Assembly: GCA_963799975.1 (NCBI GenBank)
Contig: CAWCZF010000004.1
Location: 310,001 to 374,000, forward strand
Direction of reading: 5' to 3'
Origin: Actinoallomurus sp963799975
GTDB lineage: Bacteria > Actinomycetota > Actinomycetes > Streptosporangiales > Streptosporangiaceae
DNA length: 64,000 nt
A program made the translations under genes and the position numbers. Under the pieces are notes generated by a model. That model had not been told where the DNA came from. It searched no databases and saw nothing but the letters and a program-made list of their open reading frames with translations. The first letter of the stretch is position 1, and each line of letters opens with the position of its first letter. Shown piece by piece: positions 20,998-29,803 of the stretch.

Positions 20998-21054
20998 GAC
21001 GATTCCCCCCGGCTAAGGTCGAGTTCGGCCTGTTGCGCTGAGAGTACTAATCCG

Positions 21055-21810
21055 TCACAAAGCGTGCTGGTTTTTCCGTGACGCATCGATCATCGGCGGC
21101 AGGATGCGCTCCGCGGCCGCGGCGATGGCGGTCACCTGGGCCGTGGTGAACACCGCGGGCTGCCGCTGGATGAGCCGGTGCGCACGCTTGGCGCGCTGCA
21201 CCGTGACGCCGTCGAAGACGAGCCCCGCCCTCGGCATCCGCGTGCCGTGCACGGCGATGATCGCGTGTACCTCGACCTCATGGCCGACGTCTTCGGACAG
21301 TCGGTCGCCGACCGTACGCGCCGCGTCCCTGGCCAGCACGAGCAGGCTCGTGATCGGCCGCGGCCCGGCCCACAAGCGGCGGTCCGTGGCGCGCAGCCGC
21401 GTGAGCGGCGGCCAGCGGCGAGACACGATCGTGTAGACGCCGGTGAGCCCGATGACGAGATGGTCCAGGTTCGCGCGTGCGGGCGCGGGCAGTGCCCGGT
21501 CGTGCAGGACATGGAAGTAGGCCGGGTCGAGCCGGGACAGCCGCCGTCCCGTACGCCGCTCGGCCGCCGCACCCCGCCGCCAGCGGGTCACCGGATCGGG
21601 CCGTACACGCAGGAGGTAGGAGTGGGCGAGCAGCACCGCGAGCGCGACCGCGAGCCCCTGCGGCCAGTCGAAGATCCCGGCCGTCATGGCGCCCGCGAAG
21701 CCCGCGAGCGCGAGCCGCGCGAGGATCCGCGCGTGCCGGTACTCCGCCCGAAGTCGCCGGTATCGCGCCTGCGCCGACGCACCGGCCACGGAAGCACCTC
21801 GTCCAGGCAC
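21055..21810 (-). CDS. NERD domain membrane-associated protein
   Basis: A 251-residue protein. Residues 27-68 hold two hydrophobic segments (RLALAGFAGAMTAGIF and GLAVALAVLLAHSYLL). The following part matches a nuclease-related NERD domain: GAAAERRTGRRL, FHVLHDRALP, ANLDHLVIGLTGVYTIVSRRW, and a later VEVHAIIAVHG. NERD domains are thought to act on nucleic acids; the catalytic role here is unproven. It precedes the saccharopine-dehydrogenase-like gene on the same strand. Confidence 0.8.
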   Translation of the reverse strand: MPGRGASVAGASAQARYRRLRAEYRHARILARLALAGFAGAMTAGIFDWPQGLAVALAVLLAHSYLLRVRPDPVTRWRRGAAAERRTGRRLSRLDPAYFHVLHDRALPAPARANLDHLVIGLTGVYTIVSRRWPPLTRLRATDRRLWAGPRPITSLLVLARDAARTVGDRLSEDVGHEVEVHAIIAVHGTRMPRAGLVFDGVTVQRAKRAHRLIQRQPAVFTTAQVTAIAAAAERILPPMIDASRKNQHAL

Positions 21811-21882
21811 CGCTCCCTCCCCAGGGCAAGAGTGGTGTCCCCCGGGCCCGGGTTCAAGGCACTTGACGACCGCTCGACCGAG

Positions 21883-22944
21883 TCATGGCCGGTCTGCGCC
21901 CCGCGGGCCCTCGCGGCGCAGCCGGGCGGCGAGCCCGCGGTTGATCCGGCGCGGCCAGGACGGGCCGCCGTAGATCAGCCCCGTGTACGCCTGGACGAGC
22001 GTCGCGCCCGCTTCGAGGCGCTCCCACACCTCGTCGGCGGTCTCGACGCCCCCGACGGAGATCAGGACGAGCCGGTCGCCGGTGCGCTCGCGCAGGCGCC
22101 GCAGCACCGCGAGCGACCGCTGTTTCAGCGGCGCCCCGGACAGCCCGCCCGCCCCGGCCGCCTCGACGTTCACGCTGGTCAGGCCGGTACGGGAGATCGT
22201 GGTGTTGGTCGCGATGATGCCGTCGAGGCCGAGCGCGAGCGCGAGGTCGGCGACCGCGTCGACGTCGGCGTCGGCCAGGTCCGGTGCGATCTTGACGAGC
22301 AGCGGCACGTGCCGCGGCGTGGCCTCGTCGGCGGCCGCGCGTACGGCGCGCAGCAGCGGCTCCAGCCGGTCGGCGGCCTGGAGGTCGCGCAGGCCGGGGG
22401 TGTTCGGGGAGCTGACGTTGACCACGAGGTAGTCGGCGAGCGCGGCGAGACGCCGGGCGCTCGCCGCGTAGTCGGCGACGGCCTCCTCCTCCGGGACAGC
22501 CTTGGTCTTGCCGATGTTGACGCCGACGACGACGCGGCGCGTGCCGCCCAGCCGCCGCGCCGCCGCGTCGGCCCCGGCATTGTTGAAGCCCATCCGATTG
22601 ATGATCGCCCGGTCGCGTACGAGCCGGAACAGCCGCGGCCGCGGGTTGCCGGGCTGCGGCCGCGCCGTGACGGTGCCGATCTCCACGAACCCGAACCCGA
22701 ACGCGCCCAGCGCCTCGTACGCCTCGGCGTCCTTGTCGAAGCCGGCGGCCAGCCCGAGCGGGCTGGGGAAGTCCAGTCCGAGCGCGCGCACCCGCAACGC
22801 GGGGTCGCGCGAGCCGTACAGCCGCCGGACGAGCGGCAACGCCCCCGGGATGATCGCCAGGGCGTGCAGGGCGCGGAAGCCGAGCCGGTGCGCGGTCTCG
22901 GCGGGCAGCCGGCGCAGCAGGACGGTGAAGAGGAGTCGGTACAT
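21883..22944 (-). CDS. pyrD: Quinone-dependent dihydroorotate dehydrogenase (class 2)
   Basis: PyrD oxidises dihydroorotate to orotate with FMN and membrane quinone in pyrimidine synthesis. The 353-residue protein has the N-terminal amphipathic membrane helix (MYRLLFTVLLRRLPAETAH), then GLAAGFDKDAEAYEALGAFG, IINRMGFNNAGAD, VGVNIGKTK, the active-site block YLVVNVSSPNTPGLRDLQ, VKIAPDLAD, and ISVGGVETADE with YTGLIYGGP binding FMN phosphate. ATG 22944 starts at the amphipathic helix; longer starts add unlikely residues. It is divergent from the aminotransferase-like gene with 37 bases between them. Confidence 0.95.
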   Translation of the reverse strand: MYRLLFTVLLRRLPAETAHRLGFRALHALAIIPGALPLVRRLYGSRDPALRVRALGLDFPSPLGLAAGFDKDAEAYEALGAFGFGFVEIGTVTARPQPGNPRPRLFRLVRDRAIINRMGFNNAGADAAARRLGGTRRVVVGVNIGKTKAVPEEEAVADYAASARRLAALADYLVVNVSSPNTPGLRDLQAADRLEPLLRAVRAAADEATPRHVPLLVKIAPDLADADVDAVADLALALGLDGIIATNTTISRTGLTSVNVEAAGAGGLSGAPLKQRSLAVLRRLRERTGDRLVLISVGGVETADEVWERLEAGATLVQAYTGLIYGGPSWPRRINRGLAARLRREGPRGADRP

Positions 22945-22981
22945 CGCCGCCGATTCTTCCAGCAAGGCTACGGTGGACGCC

Positions 22982-23761
22982 GTGACGCCCCTCCCGTACA
23001 TCGAGATCAACGGCCACGCCGCGACCGTCACGGAGCTGATCCATCCCCTCCTGGTCAACTACGGCCACTTCACCGCGATGCAGGTACGCGGCGGCCGGGT
23101 GCGCGGGATCGACCTGCACCTCAATAGGCTGGACACCGCGACCAAAGCGCTGTTCGGCACGGGCCTGGACGGCGGGCGGGTGCGCGAGTACGTGCGCCGC
23201 GCGCTCGGCGACGTCCAGGACGCGTCGGTGCGGGTGAACGTCTTCTGGCCCGATGGGCACGACGAGCCGTCCATCCTGGTCGCCGTACGGCCGCCGGCGA
23301 AGGCGCCGGACGCTCCGCTGAGCGTGCAGACCGCGCGCTACCAGCGGCCCGTCGCGCACGTGAAGCACCTCGGGGGCTTCGGGCAGCATTTCTACGGTTT
23401 GCGGGCCGAACGCGACGGCTTCGACGAGGCCCTGCTGGTCGACGGCGACGGCGTCGTGGCCGAGGGCACGATCGCCAACCTCGGGTGCTTCGACGGCACC
23501 TCGGTGCTCTGGCCGGACGCGCCGGCCCTGGACGGCATCACCATGCTGCTGCTCGAGGCGGTCCTGCCGGGCCGCGGCGTGCCGTCGCGGCGCGGCCGCG
23601 TGCACGCCGCGGACCTCGCGTCGCAGGAGGCGGTGTTCGTCACGAACTCCCGCGGGATCGCGGCCGTCGAGCGCGTCGACGACGTGCGGCTGCCGGTCTC
23701 GGCCGCGTTCATGCGGACGCTGTCCGACGCGTACGAGTCGGTGCCGTGGGACGCGATCTGA
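22982..23761 (+). CDS. Aminotransferase class IV family protein
   Basis: A 259-residue PLP-dependent fold-type IV protein related to branched-chain aminotransferases and aminodeoxychorismate lyase. YGHFTAMQVRGGRVRGIDLHL is the N-terminal family block; the PLP Lys is probably in RPVAHVKHLGGF; DEALLVDGDGVVAEGTIANL and VFVTNSRGI bind cofactor. GTG 22982 begins VTPLPYIEING; GTG 22973 in frame is an alternative. As it shares an intergenic region with pyrD, common control is possible. Substrate unknown. Confidence 0.85.
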   Translation: MTPLPYIEINGHAATVTELIHPLLVNYGHFTAMQVRGGRVRGIDLHLNRLDTATKALFGTGLDGGRVREYVRRALGDVQDASVRVNVFWPDGHDEPSILVAVRPPAKAPDAPLSVQTARYQRPVAHVKHLGGFGQHFYGLRAERDGFDEALLVDGDGVVAEGTIANLGCFDGTSVLWPDAPALDGITMLLLEAVLPGRGVPSRRGRVHAADLASQEAVFVTNSRGIAAVERVDDVRLPVSAAFMRTLSDAYESVPWDAI

Positions 23762-23786
23762 CGCCGCGCCGGGTGTTGGGAAACGC

Positions 23787-23816
23787 CAAGGCCCCGCCGT
23801 CTCCGGCGGGGCCTTG
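23787..23816 (+). terminator. Rho-independent terminator-like hairpin
   Basis: A perfect 13-bp stem CAAGGCCCCGCCG / CGGCGGGGCCTTG with a four-base loop lies 26 bases after the aminotransferase-like gene. The T-run after it is poor, as usual in actinomycetes. Confidence 0.8.
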
Positions 23817-23986
23817 CACGCTCGTGTACCGGTGCGCGGGTCGCCTCACGGCGAAAAGCACAACACGGCTCCAGCCGAACGGTATTCCGTGAAGGCAGTG
23901 GTTAGGCCCGGGGGACTCCAGACGCACCGGCCACGTCGAGTGTAACAAGAGGGCCTCGCGGGTTTGTTCCCGTCAGGTGAGGCTTC

Positions 23987-24334
23987 TTACGGGCACAGGA
24001 CCTCACGTACCTCCATCGCGAACCGCTTGGCGTCGGGCCAGCGCGCGGCGATCTCAACGGCGCGGTCGAGGCTCTTGCAGTCGACCATGATGTAGCCGGC
24101 GAACTGCTCCTTCGCCTCGATGAACGGCCCGTCGGTGATGGCCGGAACGCCGTCGCGCACCCGTACGGTGCGGGTGGTTGCCGGGTCGGCCAGCGCCTCG
24201 CCGCCGAGGAGTTCGCCGGACTCGGTCAGCTCCTTCATGATCGCGTCGACGTCGCCGAACAACGCCGTGCGCTCCGCCTCGGTCAGCTCCTCGACGTACC
24301 CGGCACGGTTGTAGATCAGCACCATGTACTTCAT
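23987..24334 (-). CDS. YciI family (DGPF-domain) protein
   Basis: A 115-residue small protein of the YCII/DGPF family with a dimeric alpha/beta ferredoxin-like fold. It begins KYMVLIYNRAG and has TVRVRDGVPAITDGPFIEAKEQFAGYIMVD split around the DGPF motif, then ALEIAARWP-like AVEIAARWPDAK. Such genes often sit beside ECF sigma factors in actinomycetes, but none adjoins it here. Function unknown. Confidence 0.9.
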   Translation of the reverse strand: MKYMVLIYNRAGYVEELTEAERTALFGDVDAIMKELTESGELLGGEALADPATTRTVRVRDGVPAITDGPFIEAKEQFAGYIMVDCKSLDRAVEIAARWPDAKRFAMEVREVLCP

Positions 24335-24442
24335 GGTTGTCGCTCCTCATCCTGGCGGCGGCCGTCCTCCGGCCCGCCTCTCACCGCGGAGTCGGAGCGG
24401 AGCGCGGGGCCTCGACATCCCCGCTGCCGGAGATTTCGTGTC

Positions 24443-24811
24443 CTACCGTACGGGTCGCGTCCGGTGCTCGCGGGGCAGGACCCCGGCGATGCCGAGTGCG
24501 CCGAGTACGTCCGCGCAGCGCCCGGTCGGCGTGGTCTCGCCCACGATGTGACGGGGTTCGAGGCCCTCGTCGTCGAAGTCCTCGATCTGATCGGTCCCAT
24601 CGCTCTGGCAACGCACGACCGTACGTGCCCGGAGGTGTCGGTGGCCGGCCTTCCGTACCGTCCCGGGGTGCCGTACGTGCGCGGACGCGGGTACGGCGGG
24701 TTCGGGGCCGAGGTCGGCGAGCGCGACACTTCCCGTACCCGCGACCGCCCCGGCCGCCAGCACCGCGCACGCCGCCCTCGCGAGCCACCGTCTCTCGTCG
24801 CCGTCTCGCAT
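24443..24811 (-). CDS. Hypothetical secreted protein
   Basis: A 122-residue frame starting MRDGDERRWLARAACAVLAA, which looks like a signal peptide with cleavage near SVALADL. A GGGGAG ribosome site eight bases before ATG 24811 supports it. The remainder is polar and shows no family I can name. It follows the LysR gene on the same strand. Moderate confidence because small high-GC frames can arise by chance. Confidence 0.5.
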   Translation of the reverse strand: MRDGDERRWLARAACAVLAAGAVAGTGSVALADLGPEPAVPASAHVRHPGTVRKAGHRHLRARTVVRCQSDGTDQIEDFDDEGLEPRHIVGETTPTGRCADVLGALGIAGVLPREHRTRPVR

Positions 24812-24870
24812 CGCGCCGCTCCCCTCTCCAGGCTTCCGTATCCGTCGGAAGGACCTCTAACCGGGCGCGC

Positions 24871-25791
24871 CTAGCGCGGATCTGCTGCCGCGTAAGATCT
24901 TCCTTTCCCGTGCCGGGTCCCGGCGGCGACCTCGCGGGCGACCCGGTCGAAGGCGCGTACGCGCGCGGTCTCGGCGGAGGACCGCCAGATGAGCCCCCAT
25001 TCGAGGGGCGGTGCGTCGCGCAGCGGGACGTACGCGACATCCGGCCGAACGTAGTAGCGGGTCACGTGCTCACCGACCGGATAAACGCCCTGACCGGCGC
25101 CGATGAGGGTCAGCATCTCCTGGAACGTCGCGGTGAGCGGACCACGCTCGATGTCGCGCCCGCCGGGTGTCCGCTCGGGCACGCGTTCCCAGCGGTCCAG
25201 ACCCGCGCAGGGTGCGCGCAGGACCTCACCGCGCGCCAGGTCCTCCAGCGACACGTACGGCCGGCGGGCGAAGGGGTGCCCCGCCGACACCGCCAGCACG
25301 TGTGGCTCGCGGAGGAGGATCGCGCCGGTGACCAGTGCCGGGTCATGGATCGGCAGAGTCGCCGCCAGGACGTCGATCTCTCCATTGCGCAGCGCGGCCA
25401 GGCAGTCGCCGACCTGCGCCTCGTGGATCGCGACCGCGCTGCCCGGATGGCGGGTGCGAAACTCCTCAGACACCAGGGCGACCAGCCGACCGGCCGCGGC
25501 GTTGACGAAACCGGCCCGCAGCACCCCCTCGACCCCCCGCCCCGCCGCGACCGCGCGGTCCAGACCCTCCCGCAGCGCCCGGTAGGCCGGGCGCAGGTCC
25601 GCCTCCAACTGCCGGCCCAGCGGCGTGAGCGTCACCCGCCGGCTCGTCCGCTCGAACAGCGGCGCACCGACCCGGCGTTCGAGCGCCTTGATGACCTGGC
25701 TGACACGGGCCGTCGAGACGTGCAGGCGCTCGGCCGTACGGCCGAAGTGCAGTTCGTCGGCCAGCGTCAGGAACGCGGCGATCTCTTCCAT
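24871..25791 (-). CDS. LysR-family transcriptional regulator
   Basis: A 306-residue LysR regulator. The N-terminal winged HTH is EEIAAFLTLADELHFGRTAE with RLHVSTARVSQVIKALERRV. The substrate-binding domain runs from about residue 85. Start ATG 25791 gives the usual family start; nine more residues are possible. It is divergent from a SnoaL-like gene 105 bases away, the classical arrangement for a LysR regulator and its target. An inverted repeat in the shared region is listed separately. Confidence 0.9.
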   Translation of the reverse strand: MEEIAAFLTLADELHFGRTAERLHVSTARVSQVIKALERRVGAPLFERTSRRVTLTPLGRQLEADLRPAYRALREGLDRAVAAGRGVEGVLRAGFVNAAAGRLVALVSEEFRTRHPGSAVAIHEAQVGDCLAALRNGEIDVLAATLPIHDPALVTGAILLREPHVLAVSAGHPFARRPYVSLEDLARGEVLRAPCAGLDRWERVPERTPGGRDIERGPLTATFQEMLTLIGAGQGVYPVGEHVTRYYVRPDVAYVPLRDAPPLEWGLIWRSSAETARVRAFDRVAREVAAGTRHGKGRSYAAADPR

Positions 25792-25813
25792 GGCTCCCCG
25801 TTCACTCCTCCTT

Positions 25814-25841
25814 AACAATCGTTGCCGGATCCGGCGTTGTT
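25814..25841. promoter_or_regulatory. Inverted repeat between LysR and SnoaL-like genes
   Basis: AACAA at 25814-25818 and TTGTT at 25837-25841 form an inverted pair around the perfect 12-bp palindrome GCCGGATCCGGC. Its location in the divergent promoter region suggests the LysR operator; not tested. Confidence 0.5.
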
Positions 25842-25896
25842 CCCGGTCGGCGCGGGCGTGACGGTGGAGTCATCACTTGTCGAGGGGAGCACGGAA

Positions 25897-26379
25897 ATGT
25901 ACGTCACCACACATCAGGCGCTGACGGCCCAGGACGACATGCGGGACCGTACGGAGGTGATCGACGCGCTGTACCGGTTCGGGCTCGGACAGGATCTGCC
26001 CGACCGCGACCTGTTCGCGTCCTCGTTCGCCGCAGACGCCACGCTCGACTTCCGCCCCGCCGCCGCCAAACTCGGGATCCAGAGCGCGCTGATGACCGGC
26101 CGCGACACGATCGTGGACACGATCCTCGGCCTGTTCGACGGCCGTGTCACGACCACACACGTTGTGACCAACCCCCGCGTACGGCTCGACGGCGACACCG
26201 CGCGGCTCACCGCGATCGTGGCGGCCCAGCACCTGCTGTCCGCCGACCACGGGCGGCACGCGTTGCTGACCAACCGCTACGACGCCGGGCTCGTACGCGA
26301 GGGAGAGCGCTGGACGCTGCACCGGGTCGTCATCGACAATGTCTGGTTCACCGGCGAGCCCAAAGTCATCTTCTCCTGA
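25897..26379 (+). CDS. SnoaL/NTF2-like protein
   Basis: A 160-residue protein with the SnoaL-like alpha+beta barrel fold: an N-terminal helix DRTEVIDALYRFGLGQD, then FAADATLDFRPAA, TTTHVVTNPRVRLDGDTARL and LVREGERWTLHRVVID. Such proteins are isomerases, dehydratases or binding proteins; which one is unknown. ATG 25897 follows CGAGGGGAG. It is divergent from LysR and converges on the SDR gene, leaving three bases. Confidence 0.8.
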   Translation: MYVTTHQALTAQDDMRDRTEVIDALYRFGLGQDLPDRDLFASSFAADATLDFRPAAAKLGIQSALMTGRDTIVDTILGLFDGRVTTTHVVTNPRVRLDGDTARLTAIVAAQHLLSADHGRHALLTNRYDAGLVREGERWTLHRVVIDNVWFTGEPKVIFS

Positions 26380-26382
26380 TCC

Positions 26383-27135
26383 CTACGCCTGGCGTGTGGG
26401 CAGGACGACGATCTGGCGGAGGTTGACGTGGCGCGGGCGGCTCGTCGTGTACGCGACCAGGTCGGCGATCTCCTCCGCCGACAGCCCGCCGATCGCGTCG
26501 AACATCCGCGCCAGGCCGCCGGACAGCTCCGCGTTGTCGATCTGGTCGCCGAGTTCGGTGGCGGTGAGCCCCGGCTCGATGTTGGTGACGCGGACGTCCT
26601 TGGGGCCCAGCTCCGTACGCAGCGAGGCGGAGAGCTGGGTGACGGCGGCCTTGGTCGCCCCGTACACCGCGTAGCTCGGGAACCACACGTGCGACCCGAT
26701 CGAGGAGATGTTCACCAGGTCGGCGGTACGGCCGTCGCTCGCGGCCGCGACCAGGTCGGGGGTGAACGCAGCGACGATCCGCAGCAGCCCGGTGAGGTTG
26801 GTGTCGATCATGCGGGTCCACTCGTCGGTGCGGCCGTCCTCGATCGGGTTCGGCAGCATGACGCCGGCCGCGTTGACGACCAGGTCCACCCGGCCGAAGG
26901 CGTCGTGGATCCGCGCGGCGGCCGCGTCGACCTCCGCGTCCGCGGTGACGTCCGCGGCGACCGCGAGGGCACGCCCGCCGTCCGCCTCGATCTCCTTCGC
27001 CAGCGTGGCGAGCCGGTCCTCGCGTCGTGACAGCAGCGCGACGCGTGCGCCCTGGGCGGCAAGCGTGCGCGCGACGGCGGCGCCCATCCCGCTGGCGGCT
27101 CCGGTGACGACGGCCGTACGGTCCTGGAGGTTCAT
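26383..27135 (-). CDS. Short-chain dehydrogenase/reductase
   Basis: A 250-residue classical SDR. Cofactor motif TGAASGMGAAVAR at about residues 11-23, NAAG in VVNAAGVMLPN, catalytic Ser in VNISSIGSH and YxxxK in YAVYGATKAAV, then IEPGLTATELGDQ. ATG 27135 with a GAGGAG site is chosen. It is divergent from an XRE regulator (145 bases between them), a pairing common in actinomycetes where the regulator controls the oxidoreductase. Substrate unknown. Confidence 0.92.
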   Translation of the reverse strand: MNLQDRTAVVTGAASGMGAAVARTLAAQGARVALLSRREDRLATLAKEIEADGGRALAVAADVTADAEVDAAAARIHDAFGRVDLVVNAAGVMLPNPIEDGRTDEWTRMIDTNLTGLLRIVAAFTPDLVAAASDGRTADLVNISSIGSHVWFPSYAVYGATKAAVTQLSASLRTELGPKDVRVTNIEPGLTATELGDQIDNAELSGGLARMFDAIGGLSAEEIADLVAYTTSRPRHVNLRQIVVLPTRQA

Positions 27136-27280
27136 CGGGTTCTCCTCGGTGTGAGTCGGTACGGCCGATCCTGCGGGCGCGTACGCGGCCTGCCCAGGGC
27201 TCCGTCTCACCCTCGGCGCGGCGAACCTGGGTCCAGCAGAACCACCCTTAAAAACGCCGATCAGCCCCATACTGGACAGC

Positions 27281-28129
27281 ATGGACAGGCGGGCCGAGTT
27301 GACGGAGTTCCTGCGCACGCGGCGCGCGCGGGTGCGGCCCGAGGACGTGGGCCTGCGGCCGTACGGGCGGCGGCGCGTGCCCGGACTCCGGCGCGAGGAG
27401 CTGGCGCAGCTCGCCGGGATGAGCGTCGACTACTACGTGCGCCTCGAACAGGGCCGCGCGAACAATGTCTCCGAAGAGGTGCTCGCCGCGGTCGCGGCCG
27501 CGCTGAGCCTGGACGACGACGAACGCGCCCACCTGAGCGATCTCGCGCGGCCCGTCGCGACGCGGCGGCGGCGGCGACCGGCACGCGCCGAGCGCGTACG
27601 CCCGGGGGTGCGCCGGCTGCTGGAGATGGCCGACGGCGTGCCCGCGTACGTGATCGGGCGGCGCGGCGACGTCCTCGCCTGGAACCGTCTCGCCTGCGCC
27701 CTGTTCACCGACTTCGGCGCGATGCCCGCTGCGGACCGCAACTGGGCTCGCATGATCTTCTTCAACGAGGACGTGCGGGCGCTCTTCGACGACTGGACGG
27801 TCAAGGCGCGAGAGACCGTGGCGTACCTGCGGCTCAAGGCGGGCCAGTATCCCGATGATCCCGAACTGGCCGCCCTCGTCGGGGAGCTCTCGGTCAAGAG
27901 CGAGGACTTCCGCCAGTGGTGGGCCGAACACGACGTACGGGACAAGAGCGGCGGCCGCAAGGTGCTGCGGCATCCGCTGGTCGGCGAGATCGTCGTCGAC
28001 TATGAGTCGCTTCGGCTGCCCGACGACGCCGACCAGGTACTCGTGACCTGCACGGTCAAGGCGAACTCCCCGTCCGAGGCGAACCTTCGCCTGCTCGCCG
28101 CCTGGACCGCCGAGGCGCCCGTCCACTGA
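27281..28129 (+). CDS. XRE-family regulator with MmyB-like ligand domain
   Basis: A 282-residue regulator. The N-terminal helix-turn-helix contains RRVPGLRREELAQLAGMS and YYVRLEQGRANNVSEEVL. The C-terminal MmyB-like PAS-fold domain shows VPAYVIGRRGDVLAWN, NWARMIFFNEDVRALF and the W-rich EDFRQWWAEHDVRDK. It probably senses a small or fatty-acid-like molecule and controls the divergent SDR gene. The frame is clean; it converges on the lectin gene across a hairpin. Confidence 0.92.
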   Translation: MDRRAELTEFLRTRRARVRPEDVGLRPYGRRRVPGLRREELAQLAGMSVDYYVRLEQGRANNVSEEVLAAVAAALSLDDDERAHLSDLARPVATRRRRRPARAERVRPGVRRLLEMADGVPAYVIGRRGDVLAWNRLACALFTDFGAMPAADRNWARMIFFNEDVRALFDDWTVKARETVAYLRLKAGQYPDDPELAALVGELSVKSEDFRQWWAEHDVRDKSGGRKVLRHPLVGEIVVDYESLRLPDDADQVLVTCTVKANSPSEANLRLLAAWTAEAPVH

Positions 28130-28134
28130 CGGGA

Positions 28135-28167
28135 CCGGGCGGCCCGGCGTCGCACCGGGCCACCCGG
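28135..28167. terminator. Bidirectional hairpin between convergent genes
   Basis: CCGGGCGGCCCGG (28135-28147) and CCGGGCCACCCGG (28155-28167) pair with one mismatch around a seven-base loop. It lies between the stops of the XRE and lectin genes and can end both transcripts. Confidence 0.65.
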
Positions 28168-28172
28168 CGTGG

Positions 28173-29639
28173 TCAGCGGCCGGTGCCGCTGGCCCACAGT
28201 GTGGTGCCGCCCTGACGGATCGTCAGGTTGCCGTCGCCCTGCAGGACCAGGACCGCCCCGTCGTGGCCGTCGGTGCGCGAACTCCACAGCGTCGCGTTGC
28301 CGCTGGAGTAGAGGACGAAGTTCCCGTCGGCCTGGAAGACGGCATGCGTGCCCTGCGCGTGCGTGCCGGTCGCCCACACGACGGCGTCGTGGTCGTCGCG
28401 GAGCACGAGGTCGCCGTCCGTACGCAGGGCGAGCGTGAGCCGGTTGGTCCGTACCTGCTCGCCCGGGCGCAGGACGTACGTGCCCTGGACGACGCGCGTC
28501 TGCGCCGGGGCTTCCGGCTTCCGGTCCGGCGTGTTCGCCGGGTCCGGCTTCTTGCCGTCGCCGTTGTCGTTGCCAGTGCTACTGCTGCTCGGCGTGGGGG
28601 TGCGCCGCGCCGTCGTCGCCGGGCGTTCGGCGGTGTTCTGCTGCTCGGCCGCCTCGTGATGCTCGGCCGCGGTGGCCGAGGGCGTCGCGTTCGGCGTGTC
28701 GCGTACGGCGTCGGTGTGCGCCTTCGCCTTGGGGTGCACGACGAGCTTGCTCTCCGCCGTGTCCCGCGTGTCCTGTGTGTCCTGCGTGTCCCCCGTGTCC
28801 GGTGCGGTCGGTGTGGGCTCCGGATGGGCGGACGGCTGGGGCCGGCCGTGCGAACGATGCCGGTCCTCGTGCCCCGGCCGCGTCGCCGGCCCATCGGACG
28901 GCTTGCCGGTCTGGCTGTCGGATGGCTTGCCGGTCTGGCTGTCGGATGGCTTGCCGGTCGGGGTGCCCGCCGGTTTCGGGGTGGTCGAGGGGGTCGCGGA
29001 GGGCGCGAGCTTCACCGGCGGCGGTGGGGCGGGCGGCGGCGGCGCGGAGGGACGCCGAGCCTGCCAGCTCGGTACCGGCGCGGGCACCGGAACGACCGGC
29101 TGCTGCCGGTGGATGACCTGCTTCTTCGCCTCCGTGTGCGGCGGACGCGACTTCGTCACCGACGAGGCCGGGTCGCTGAGGAACCGTACGTGCGGTGTGA
29201 TCATCGCGAACGGCGCCCCTGCCAGGACCGCCACGCCCGTCGCGGCGACGAGCACGATGCCCGTACGCCTCCGCCGCGCGTTCGCGTCCCCCCGCGCCAC
29301 AAGCTCGCCTGGCCGGGCCGCCGCAGACGACGCGCCGGGCCTACGCCGTACGGGCCGCTCCGCTTCCCCGCCGGACGCTTCCCCGCCGCGTACTCCCCCG
29401 CCGGACGCTTCTCCGCCCGGCGACTCGCTCGGCGACTCAACCCGTGACCCCGCGGCCGGGTTTCCGCTCTCCGGCTCGGCACCGCCGAGCACGGTGACCG
29501 GCGACGCGTCCAGCGGCCCGGTAACGGGCACCTCCCCCGGATCCTCGCCGCCGGCCACCCTGGGTGGCCGCCCGTGCGACGCGGCCGCCCCGTCCGCCCC
29601 GTTGGGCGTCACGTCACCGGCCGCCGGTACCTCTGCCAT
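28173..29639 (-). CDS. Membrane-anchored B-type lectin-domain protein
   Basis: A 488-residue surface protein. The first 120 residues are acidic and cytoplasmic, followed by a membrane helix GIVLVAATGVAVLAGAPFAM near residue 140, a long Pro/Thr/Ser-rich linker and a C-terminal bulb-type mannose-binding lectin domain with repeats such as FQADGNFVLYSSGNATLWSS and LQGDGNLTIRQ plus LWASG. The linker includes three tandem copies of GKPSDSQT. It probably binds mannosides outside the cell. ATG 29639 follows GAGGGAG. The upstream open frame adds unlikely sequence and is excluded. Confidence 0.85.
   Translation of the reverse strand: MAEVPAAGDVTPNGADGAAASHGRPPRVAGGEDPGEVPVTGPLDASPVTVLGGAEPESGNPAAGSRVESPSESPGGEASGGGVRGGEASGGEAERPVRRRPGASSAAARPGELVARGDANARRRRTGIVLVAATGVAVLAGAPFAMITPHVRFLSDPASSVTKSRPPHTEAKKQVIHRQQPVVPVPAPVPSWQARRPSAPPPPAPPPPVKLAPSATPSTTPKPAGTPTGKPSDSQTGKPSDSQTGKPSDGPATRPGHEDRHRSHGRPQPSAHPEPTPTAPDTGDTQDTQDTRDTAESKLVVHPKAKAHTDAVRDTPNATPSATAAEHHEAAEQQNTAERPATTARRTPTPSSSSTGNDNGDGKKPDPANTPDRKPEAPAQTRVVQGTYVLRPGEQVRTNRLTLALRTDGDLVLRDDHDAVVWATGTHAQGTHAVFQADGNFVLYSSGNATLWSSRTDGHDGAVLVLQGDGNLTIRQGGTTLWASGTGR
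28900..28960 (-). repeat. 24-bp tandem repeat in lectin gene linker
   Basis: The 24-base unit occurs at 28900-28923 and 28924-28947 identically and partly again to 28960, encoding GKPSDSQT. The repeat keeps the frame, so copy number can change linker length. Confidence 0.85.
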
Positions 29640-29803
29640 GCCGTCTCCCTCGCGTCGCTGCCCCGCACTGCGCAAAAGGGCTGTACGGATATCACGGCGC
29701 GCAGAGGTCGCCGGGGTCATTCGCGGCCTGACCCCGGCGGCGAAGCCTCGATTTCGGTCCCCTCCCGCTACGGCCGGCCCGCGGAAGGGGAAAGGCGGAG
29801 ATA

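Noticed and set aside
23817..23986. Possible tRNA or small RNA after the terminator
   Set aside because: No cloverleaf or known RNA pattern could be drawn; left as intergenic.
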